The notes under the pieces: generated by a model
The model's database searches: none
Told to the model about the DNA's origin: nothing
The model's input: the letters and a program-made list of their open reading frames with translations, nothing else
Shown here: piece after piece, positions 57,099-64,000 of the stretch
Layout: every line of letters starts with the position of its first letter
How positions within the stretch are numbered: the first letter of the stretch is position 1
Assembly (NCBI GenBank): GCA_934098435.1
Contig: CAKOOV010000001.1
Location: 119,899-183,898 of the forward strand
Source of the DNA: an uncultured Bacilli bacterium
GTDB taxonomy: Bacteria; Bacillota_I; Bacilli_A; RF39; UBA660
Direction: 5' to 3'
DNA: 64,000 nucleotides
Translations under genes and position numbers: made by a program

Positions 57099-58346
57099 AT
57101 GAAAAAGATGTATATATTAGTTTTTATATTTTTTATTTTAATTTTATCTATTAGTATAGTGGGTAGTAGTATTGTATCTGGTGATAACCGCATTAAAACT
57201 TATAAAGATATTTTTACTATTCAAAGTAATAAAGAGGTTTATTTTGATGGTTATGGTTATTCTATAGATAATCCTAATCTTATTGTTAATCCTTATGGTA
57301 ATAGTCCTCTTACTGCTATTATTATGTTTGATACTAATGATTATAGTGAAGTTTCTATAACTATTAAAGGAAAAGATGATAATAGTGACATTAATTATAC
57401 TTTTTCTTCTAATAAACATCATTTGATACCTATATATGGTTTGTATGCTGATTATGATAATACTGTTATTATTAGAAGCGAAAATAAAGAAAAAGTTATT
57501 AATATTAAAACTGATGCTTTACCTTTGGATTTTAAATTTGTGAATGATATTGGTAGTGATACTTTTTCTTTTTATAATGGTAATTATCCTTATGCTGTTG
57601 ATATAAATAATGATGTTAGATGGTATCTTAATAGTAATTATTATGGTAATATTACTTTTCTTTCTGATTCTAAAATAATTATTGGTAATGATAAATATAA
57701 TGAGGATGGTACTACTACTGGGATTTATGAAATGAATTTACTTGGTAAGATATATAATGAGTATTTATTAAGTAATTCTTATTATGGTTATAACACTTTA
57801 TATAAGGATAATATATTGGTATTAAGTGATAAGGTAGTATGTATTGATATTCAAACTGGTGAGGTTATAGATAAATTATTTGATAATGATAATTATGATT
57901 ATATTGATATTTATGATGATAGTATTATTGTACACAATGAAGGTGGTTTTTATAAATATTTTGATGGAAAGTTTGATAATATAGATTATGTTTATAATAT
58001 AACTTCTTTTAATTTATATAATGACACTAATAATTATAAAATTGTTCCTCCTAAAAGATATGGTATACTTAATAAGACTAAGACTAGTGATAAGAGGATA
58101 TCCTTAATTAGATATGATGAAAGAGATTTAAAGGATATTGATATTTCTATGGATAACGAGAGAATTACTGTGATTTCTAAGGGTTCTGACAATGTATATG
58201 TTATTTTTGATAAGCTATTTGATAAGAAAATATATGAGGTTAGTGGCACCAAATATATTAATAATACTGATTTTAATGGTAAGTATACTATTTATTATAG
58301 TATTAATGATAAGGTATATAAAACTAATTATTATATAGAGGTATAG
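57099..58346 (+). CDS. Exported protein with an arylsulfotransferase-type N-terminal domain
   Basis: 415 aa. An N-terminal signal or anchor helix (about 5-25) is followed by a domain strongly like the ASST N-terminal domain (NPYGNSPLTAIIMF, SITIKGKDDNSDINYTF, IPIYGLYADYDNTVII). The remaining 280 residues are beta-rich repeats (YAVDINNDVRWYL; YEMN/IYEMNLLGKI), a partial propeller. It is clearly shorter than full ASST enzymes (about 600 aa), and I cannot identify the catalytic His set. Probably a non-enzymatic or diverged relative. dinB begins 3 nt after it. Confidence 0.68.
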   Translation: MKKMYILVFIFFILILSISIVGSSIVSGDNRIKTYKDIFTIQSNKEVYFDGYGYSIDNPNLIVNPYGNSPLTAIIMFDTNDYSEVSITIKGKDDNSDINYTFSSNKHHLIPIYGLYADYDNTVIIRSENKEKVINIKTDALPLDFKFVNDIGSDTFSFYNGNYPYAVDINNDVRWYLNSNYYGNITFLSDSKIIIGNDKYNEDGTTTGIYEMNLLGKIYNEYLLSNSYYGYNTLYKDNILVLSDKVVCIDIQTGEVIDKLFDNDNYDYIDIYDDSIIVHNEGGFYKYFDGKFDNIDYVYNITSFNLYNDTNNYKIVPPKRYGILNKTKTSDKRISLIRYDERDLKDIDISMDNERITVISKGSDNVYVIFDKLFDKKIYEVSGTKYINNTDFNGKYTIYYSINDKVYKTNYYIEV

Positions 58347-58349
58347 TAT

Positions 58350-59558
58350 ATGGATAGAATTATTTTACATATTGATGTTAATAATGCTTTTCTTAGCTGG
58401 ACTGCTGTTAAGATGCTTAAGAGTGGTTATAAATACGATATTAGAAATAGATATGCTATTATTGGAGGAGATGAGTCACAAAGAAGAGGTATAGTGCTGG
58501 CTAAGAGTAATCTTTGTAAGAAGCGAGGTGTTGTTACTGCAGAAGCTATTTATTCCGCTAGAAGAAAATGTCCTTATCTAGAAGTTTATAAACCTGATTA
58601 TTCTTTTTATAAGTATTGTTCTGATAAAATGTATGAATATTTATGTACATATACTGATATTATTGAAAGATATTCTATTGATGAATGTTTTCTTGATTAT
58701 ACTAATAGTGCTTCTTTATTTGGCGATCCGGTGAAGGTTGCTTATAAGATTAAAGATGATATTTATAGAATGTTTGGTTTTACTGTCAATGTTGGGGTTG
58801 GTAATAATAAGTTATTAGCTAAGATGGCTTCTGACTTTGAAAAGCCTAATAGGGTACATACTTTATTTTATAATGAAGTTGAAAAAAAGATGTATCCCTT
58901 GCCTGTAAGTGATTTGTTTATGATTGGTAAGGCTAGCAGTAAGAAACTAGATGAGATGGGTATTAAAACTATTGAAGAACTTGCTAATATGCCTTGCGAT
59001 ACTTTGATTAAGAAATTTAAATCGATGGGTAAGATGATGCATGAATATGCTAATGGTATTGATAATAGTCCAGTTTATTATGAAAGAGAAGAGGCTAAAA
59101 GTATTTCTTCTTCAACAGTACTTCCATATAATTATCACGATATTAATATGATTAATGAGGTTATTATGAATTTATCGATGGAGGTAGGAAGAAAATTAAG
59201 AAACAATAATAAATATACTGATACTGTTGGTATTTGGTTTAAATATAACTATTTTGATAAACTTAGTAAACAAGAAAAACTAGATGTTAGTATCTCAACT
59301 GATGAGGAAATCTATAAGATTGCTTCTAGAATATTTAATGGTATTTGGAATCATGATGATGGTATTAGAAGTATATGTGTATTTATTAGTGGTTTTTCTA
59401 ATGAAAGAAAGAAACAGTTATCTATATTTGATGTTTCTTCTGATGATAGTTATGATATAAAGAGGGATGATAAACTTCAAAGTGTTATAGATGATATTAG
59501 GGATAAATATGGTAATAATGTTATTGGTTATGGTAGTAATAACAACGATAAAGGGTAG
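58350..59558 (+). CDS. Y-family DNA polymerase (DinB/UmuC type)
   Basis: 402 aa. The catalytic aspartate motif HIDVNNAFLSW is at the start and the palm SIDECFLDYT later; a little-finger domain follows, and QLSIFDV (about residue 366) is a beta-clamp-binding motif. It bypasses damaged bases. The C-terminal IDDIRDKYGNNVIGYGS resembles the UvrX/YqjW subgroup more than PolIV (inference). In an operon-like run with the 667-aa gene (8-nt gap) and tex. Confidence 0.9.
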   Translation: MDRIILHIDVNNAFLSWTAVKMLKSGYKYDIRNRYAIIGGDESQRRGIVLAKSNLCKKRGVVTAEAIYSARRKCPYLEVYKPDYSFYKYCSDKMYEYLCTYTDIIERYSIDECFLDYTNSASLFGDPVKVAYKIKDDIYRMFGFTVNVGVGNNKLLAKMASDFEKPNRVHTLFYNEVEKKMYPLPVSDLFMIGKASSKKLDEMGIKTIEELANMPCDTLIKKFKSMGKMMHEYANGIDNSPVYYEREEAKSISSSTVLPYNYHDINMINEVIMNLSMEVGRKLRNNNKYTDTVGIWFKYNYFDKLSKQEKLDVSISTDEEIYKIASRIFNGIWNHDDGIRSICVFISGFSNERKKQLSIFDVSSDDSYDIKRDDKLQSVIDDIRDKYGNNVIGYGSNNNDKG

Positions 59559-59566
59559 GTACAAGT

Positions 59567-61570
59567 ATGGAATATAGTAATATGAGTTGTTTAGAAATTG
59601 TTAATGTACTTAAATATAAAAGTGATAAGGAAAAAACTGCTATTTTAAGTACTCCAGTTATAAAAGATAAATTAAAAAAAGAACTATTAAAAGAAGCTGC
59701 TATGGGAAATGCTTATTATAATTTTAGAAATATTATTAATGTTCTTTCTTTGAATTATATATTTGATAATTTTGATTATGATGATATACATGAAGCATTT
59801 AAAAAGCTTAGTTATAAGGATTTTTCTAATTATAATGGTATAGATGATAATATTTCTTTTGAAATTAATAATAGTGAAATTAGAAATAGTAATGAATATA
59901 AATTCTTTGTTGTATTATGTGAAAATGATATCAATAATACTATTTTGTGGATTTTACAAAATGATAATCTTTTTAAAGAATTTTTTATGAAGGCAGATAA
60001 TTTTTATTCAATGTTTTGTGATCTTGATTATGATCTTATTGTAAAAATTATTTATAAACTAGATGAATATCGCGATTATTTTCATGATAATGGTTATGAT
60101 TTTTTATCTTTAATTAATAAAGATAATCAAAGGGCGCTATTAGGAGAAAATTTTAGTGATGATATTATTCTGAGACTTATTGGTTATTTTAATATTGATA
60201 CTCTATCTTACTTTTTTTTAAATGATCAGAGAAGTATTGATTTATTTGAAAAAATTCCTAATATAAATGGCTATATTAATTCTGGTGTTAAGTTTAATGA
60301 TAGTATTTTATCTAGTCAGCGTTTTTTTAATAGACTAAAAAGTAGTAGTTTTGTCATTTTTAGAAAAAATATTAATACTGTTGAAACTTATAATAATCCT
60401 ATTATGATAGAGCAAAAACTTAAAAAATATTATGATGAGTTAATTTCTTCATATGATAGTGAGGAAGATATGTTTGGTGAATATTGGGATGTTTTGAATA
60501 ATCCTTCATTACTTCATAATTATTATAATAAAGATACTTTTATTTTTTCTTATGATATTGTGCTTTTATTTGAAAAATATTTGAGTTGTGACGATAATGA
60601 TAATTTATATTTTAAAGATAGGGATGCACTTATCCAAATTCTTAAAATGGAAACTAGTAAGAAAATTAGTGAAGTTGTTATTGATGCTCTGTTTTCTGAT
60701 AATATTTATAATGTTGGGATTAATATTAGGGAAATGATTAGGTATAATAATAAATTAGATAAAAATGATAAGGTTTTAGATGACGATAGAGTGGCTTTTT
60801 ATAAAATGATTCTTGACTTTGATAATATTTCTTCAAAAGATAAGATTAAGCTATTTAATGAGCTTAAAGATAGGAATTTTAGTTTGACTTTTTATGATGA
60901 TTTAAGAAAATTAAAAGATGTATCTTATGACATGATTAAGAATGATTTACTAGATTTGTCTAAGTATAGTGATAAAGTTTCTTCTATTGATTGTGAAAGA
61001 ACGCAATGTCTTGTTTATGATTTGAGAGATAGTAAGTATACTATGCTTGTTAGAAGCAAGTTTCCACATAAAGATAAAAGTAATAAAAGAAGAAACTGTT
61101 ATTCTATTATATCTGATGAGAATAATAATACTTTTGAACAAGGAGAAGATAATGATAAGATAATATATGGATATAATTCTTTCCTTAACGATAGGGTTAT
61201 TCATATGCTTGAACAAGATGCTTTTAGTAGTGATGCATATAATGATAATAAAGATGTTAGTAACTATGTAAATAGAATTGTTTCAAAAGATGAACTTGTT
61301 CTTGGCAGTGATTGTTATAGTGAGGTTGAACTTGTTAATATACAAGATGAAAATGGCAAATATATTAATCAAAATCCAGATTTTATTGTTGTTTATGATA
61401 ATATAAGAGACATTGATATCGCTGAGAGTAAGAGACTTAATATTCCTATTGTTATTATTAGAAAGAATATATTAGATAAGAATAAGAGAATTGATATGGA
61501 ATTTGATAGAGAAAAGGATAGATATGTTAATTCTTCAAGCGATGAGGTTGTTAGTAGAAAATTTAGATAA
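59567..61570 (+). CDS. Large unrecognised protein with a distinct C-terminal module
   Basis: 667 aa, cytosolic by composition, no membrane helices. Residues 1-450 are helical and rich in Asn, Asp, Lys, Tyr and Ile, perhaps helical repeats. From about 465 a compact, less repetitive module begins: MLVRSKFPHKDKSNKRRNCYSIIS, then IIYGYNSFLNDRVIHML, SDCYSEVELV, NPDFIVVYDNI and RLNIPIVIIRKN. Spaced Arg, Cys-Tyr-Ser, Glu, and Pro-Asp look like an active-site set, but I know no family name. It sits between dinB and tex, 17 nt before tex. Confidence 0.6.
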   Translation: MEYSNMSCLEIVNVLKYKSDKEKTAILSTPVIKDKLKKELLKEAAMGNAYYNFRNIINVLSLNYIFDNFDYDDIHEAFKKLSYKDFSNYNGIDDNISFEINNSEIRNSNEYKFFVVLCENDINNTILWILQNDNLFKEFFMKADNFYSMFCDLDYDLIVKIIYKLDEYRDYFHDNGYDFLSLINKDNQRALLGENFSDDIILRLIGYFNIDTLSYFFLNDQRSIDLFEKIPNINGYINSGVKFNDSILSSQRFFNRLKSSSFVIFRKNINTVETYNNPIMIEQKLKKYYDELISSYDSEEDMFGEYWDVLNNPSLLHNYYNKDTFIFSYDIVLLFEKYLSCDDNDNLYFKDRDALIQILKMETSKKISEVVIDALFSDNIYNVGINIREMIRYNNKLDKNDKVLDDDRVAFYKMILDFDNISSKDKIKLFNELKDRNFSLTFYDDLRKLKDVSYDMIKNDLLDLSKYSDKVSSIDCERTQCLVYDLRDSKYTMLVRSKFPHKDKSNKRRNCYSIISDENNNTFEQGEDNDKIIYGYNSFLNDRVIHMLEQDAFSSDAYNDNKDVSNYVNRIVSKDELVLGSDCYSEVELVNIQDENGKYINQNPDFIVVYDNIRDIDIAESKRLNIPIVIIRKNILDKNKRIDMEFDREKDRYVNSSSDEVVSRKFR

Positions 61571-61587
61571 ATGGGAGATGTTTTTAT

Positions 61588-63750
61588 ATGAATGATGTTA
61601 TTATTAATGGTATTGTAAATGATTTAAATATTAAAAAAGAAAGTGTGGTAGCAACTTTAAAATTGTTAGAAGAAGGAAATACAGTTCCTTTTATTGCTAG
61701 ATATAGAAAGGAAGTTACTGGAGCTTTAAATGAAGAAGAAATTAGAAGTATTAATGAAGTATATGAATATCAAGAAAATTTACTTAAAAGAAAAGAAGAT
61801 GTTATTAGATTAATTGATGAAAAGGGAATGCTTACTCCAGAGATTAGAGATAATATTATGAAATGTGATAAATTAGTTGAGGTAGAGGATATTTATAGGC
61901 CTTATAAGGAAAAAAAGAAAACTAAGGCTACTGAAGCTATTAAAAATGGTCTTGAACCTTTAGCTAAAATTATTATGTCTTTTAAAGATATTGATATTAA
62001 TAAAATTGCTCTTTCTTATATAAATGATAATGTTAAGGATATTGATGCTGCTATTAAAGGGGCTAGTTATATTATTGCGGAATGGGTTAGTGATAATGCT
62101 AGTTATCGTAAGTATATTAGAAATAACATGATTAATCATGGAGTTATTTGTACTAAGAAAAAGAAAAATGCTATAGACGATAAGGGTACATATGAGATGT
62201 ATTATGATTATGAGGAGAAAATAAAATTTATTAAGTCTCATAGGGTACTTGCTATTAATAGGGGTGAGAAGGAAGATGTATTGTCTGTTAATATTAAAGT
62301 TGATGATGATTATATTATTTCCTATTTGAAGAGTAGAATTATTAAAAATAATAATGTCATGTCTGCTAAAATTGTGGATGAGGCCATTAACGATAGTTAT
62401 AAAAGACTTATATTTCCTAGTATTGAGAGAGAAGTTAGATCTTTTCTTAAAGATAAAAGTGAAGAGGATGCAATAGATGTATTTGGTGATAATTTAGAGA
62501 ATTTAATTTTGACACCACCTATTAAGGATGTTACGGTACTTGGTTTTGATCCTGCTTTTAGAACTGGTTGTAAGCTTGCTGTTGTTAGCCCTACTTCTTC
62601 GGTTCTTAATATTTCGGTTATTTATCCTCATGAACCACATAATAAATGGGATGAGGCTAAAAATACTTTGAAGGATTTATTTAAAAAGTATGATATAGAT
62701 GTTGTGGCTATTGGTAATGGTACTGCTTCTAGGGAAAGTGAAAAGTTGGTGGCAGAGGCTATTAGTGAGTATAATGATAAAGATGTTAAATATGTTATTG
62801 TAAGTGAAGCTGGTGCTAGTGTATATTCTGCTAGTGAAATGGCTATTAGTGAATTTCCAGATTTAACGGTAGAGAAAAGAAGTGCTATTAGTATTGCTAG
62901 AAGGCTTCAAGATCCTTTATCTGAACTTGTTAAGATTGATAGTAAGAGTATTGGTGTTGGTCAATATCAACATGATGTTAATGAGAAGAAATTAGATGAA
63001 TCACTTAATTTTGTTGTTTCTAAATGTGTTAATAAAGTTGGCGTTAATATTAATACTGCTAGTAGAGCTATACTTAAATATGTTTCTGGACTTACTAAGT
63101 CTTCTATTGATAAGATTATTAAATATAGGGAAGATAATGGTAAAATATTGTCTCGAGGTAAGCTTCTTAAGGATAAGGTATTAACTCCTAAAACTTATCA
63201 ACAGTCTATTGGATTTATGCGAGTTATTGATGGTGATAATATTATGGATGAAACTCCTATTCATCCTGAAAGTTATGATATTGCTAGTAAGTTACTTAAT
63301 GATATTGGTTTTGATATATGTGATGTTGGTAGTGATAAGTTATCAAAAAAACTGGATGATTTTGATGTTTCTTTATATGCTGATAAAAATGGTATTGATA
63401 TTTATACAATAGAAGATATTGTTAAATGTTTAAAACAACCTAATAGGGATTTTAGAGATGATTTTGAAAAGCCACTACTTAAGAGTGATATTCTTAAAAT
63501 AGATGATTTAAAAGTTGGTATGGAACTATTTGGTACTGTTAGAAATGTTGTCGATTTTGGGGCTTTTATTGATATTGGGCTACATGATGATGGACTTGTA
63601 CATATATCTAAAATGACTGATAAATATATTAAGCATCCAAGTGAAATTGTTTCGGTTGGTGATATTGTTACCTGCTACGTAGATGATATTTCTTTAGAGA
63701 AGGGTAGAGTTAGTCTTTCACTTATTAATCCTAATTTAGTTAAAAATTAG
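61588..63750 (+). CDS. tex: Tex-like S1 RNA-binding protein
   Basis: 720 aa. It has the Tex N-terminal helical domain (TVPFIARYRKEVTGALNEEEIR), a YqgF/RuvX-like nuclease fold (VLGFDPAFRTGCKLAVV), helix-hairpin-helix repeats (VGVNINTASRAILKYVSGL), and a C-terminal S1 domain (VGMELFGTVRNVVDFGAFIDIG). Tex is a ribosome/RNA-associated factor of unclear role in transcription. GGGAGATG upstream fixes the start. Confidence 0.95.
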   Translation: MNDVIINGIVNDLNIKKESVVATLKLLEEGNTVPFIARYRKEVTGALNEEEIRSINEVYEYQENLLKRKEDVIRLIDEKGMLTPEIRDNIMKCDKLVEVEDIYRPYKEKKKTKATEAIKNGLEPLAKIIMSFKDIDINKIALSYINDNVKDIDAAIKGASYIIAEWVSDNASYRKYIRNNMINHGVICTKKKKNAIDDKGTYEMYYDYEEKIKFIKSHRVLAINRGEKEDVLSVNIKVDDDYIISYLKSRIIKNNNVMSAKIVDEAINDSYKRLIFPSIEREVRSFLKDKSEEDAIDVFGDNLENLILTPPIKDVTVLGFDPAFRTGCKLAVVSPTSSVLNISVIYPHEPHNKWDEAKNTLKDLFKKYDIDVVAIGNGTASRESEKLVAEAISEYNDKDVKYVIVSEAGASVYSASEMAISEFPDLTVEKRSAISIARRLQDPLSELVKIDSKSIGVGQYQHDVNEKKLDESLNFVVSKCVNKVGVNINTASRAILKYVSGLTKSSIDKIIKYREDNGKILSRGKLLKDKVLTPKTYQQSIGFMRVIDGDNIMDETPIHPESYDIASKLLNDIGFDICDVGSDKLSKKLDDFDVSLYADKNGIDIYTIEDIVKCLKQPNRDFRDDFEKPLLKSDILKIDDLKVGMELFGTVRNVVDFGAFIDIGLHDDGLVHISKMTDKYIKHPSEIVSVGDIVTCYVDDISLEKGRVSLSLINPNLVKN

Positions 63751-63810
63751 TAATATTTTGACTTTTTATGAAAAAAACAGTGTAAAATTTGAGAAATTTG
63801 CATAAAATAA

Positions 63811-63839
63811 TTGACAGATGGGCAATTTTATAGTAATAT
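63811..63839 (+). promoter_or_regulatory. tRNA-Gly promoter
   Basis: -35 TTGACA (63811-63816), 17-bp spacer, -10 TAATAT (63834-63839); the only consensus TTGACA promoter with correct spacing noted in the window. Confidence 0.75.
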
Positions 63840-63856
63840 TATTATTGCCTACTGAT

Positions 63857-63930
63857 GCAGGTGTAGTTTAATGGTAGAACCTCAGCCTTCCAAGCTGACT
63901 GCGTGAGTTCGATTCTCATCACCTGCTCCA
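63857..63930 (+). tRNA. tRNA-Gly (anticodon TCC)
   Basis: 74 nt with the CCA encoded. Acceptor GCAGGTG pairs with CACCTGC; the anticodon stem CAGC/GCTG closes a CTTCCAA loop, anticodon TCC; the T-arm GAGTTCGATTCTC is intact. It reads GGA (and, by wobble, other GGN) Gly codons. Confidence 0.95.
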
Positions 63931-63973
63931 GATTGATAGGAAACTCGAACTTTTCGAGTTTAAGTAATAAATG

Positions 63974-63998
63974 CTAACTAGAAATAGTTAGTTTTTTT
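63974..63998 (+). terminator. Terminator after tRNA-Gly
   Basis: CTAACTA / TAGTTAG stem, GAAA loop, seven T. A first hairpin (AAACTCGAA / TTCGAGTTT, 63941-63961) lies between it and the tRNA without a T run. Confidence 0.85.
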
Positions 63999-64000
63999 GT

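Overview
The window is the chromosomal replication-origin region of a very AT-rich, low-GC Gram-positive bacterium (Bacilli/Erysipelotrichia-like; possibly one of the uncultured gut Bacilli lineages, which is inference). Evidence: the order dnaA, dnaN, recF, gyrB, gyrA; the Bacillus-type runs tadA-(SRP RNA)-dnaX-ybaB-recR-bofA-holB-ricT-trmN6-rsmI-pth-mfd-spoVT, spoIID-spoIIQ-spoIIID-mbl and prfB-yitT-ftsE-ftsX; and GGTGAT/AGGAGG ribosome sites. TGA is a stop codon (used as stop by several genes, and prfB carries the TGA frameshift site), so the code is standard, not the Mycoplasma code. The sporulation genes spoIID, spoIIQ, spoIIID, spoVT and bofA suggest a spore-former or a recent descendant of one.

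Layout. 1-2691 (minus strand, leftward arm): 5' part of tmcAL and an LtaS-like sulfatase. 2897-4654: a solitary HerA-type ATPase. 4655-6421: dnaA flanked on both sides by clusters of degenerate DnaA boxes, the probable oriC. 6422-13824: dnaN, a ComK-family regulator, recF, gyrB, gyrA. 13825-14774: a 950-bp non-coding block with the SRP RNA and five parS or parS-like palindromes, three of which are followed 3 bp later by a DnaA box. 14775-25861: the conserved replication/repair/translation run. 26008-28246: a Met-specific T-box controlling a dUTPase-like gene and metG. 28377-33098: tatD, a 3D-domain protein and the sporulation/cell-shape genes. 33202-36945: rpiB, dusB, lysS. 37056-41061: a permease and clpC. 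41084-44786: a lagging-strand island of cell-envelope genes (CapA-like, phosphodiester glycosidase, a tandem-repeat surface protein). 44907-54742: DUF951, AbgT transporter, ychF, pepF, prfB with programmed frameshift, two YitT proteins, ftsEX. 54840-63750: several unrecognised genes mixed with a histidine phosphatase, a DinB-type polymerase and tex. 63857-63930: tRNA-Gly(TCC).

Functional picture: initiation (DnaA), clamp loading (DnaN, DnaX, HolB), topology (GyrAB), segregation sites (parS) and probable nucleoid-occlusion sites (two Noc-type palindromes, in recF and dnaX) are concentrated within about 12 kb. No insertion sequences, prophage, CRISPR array or rRNA were seen. The most unusual features are the ParB-site/DnaA-box composite array, the Noc-type sites, the ComK homologue with a helically phased repeat upstream, the partnerless HerA ATPase beside oriC, and several uncharacterised proteins near the right end.
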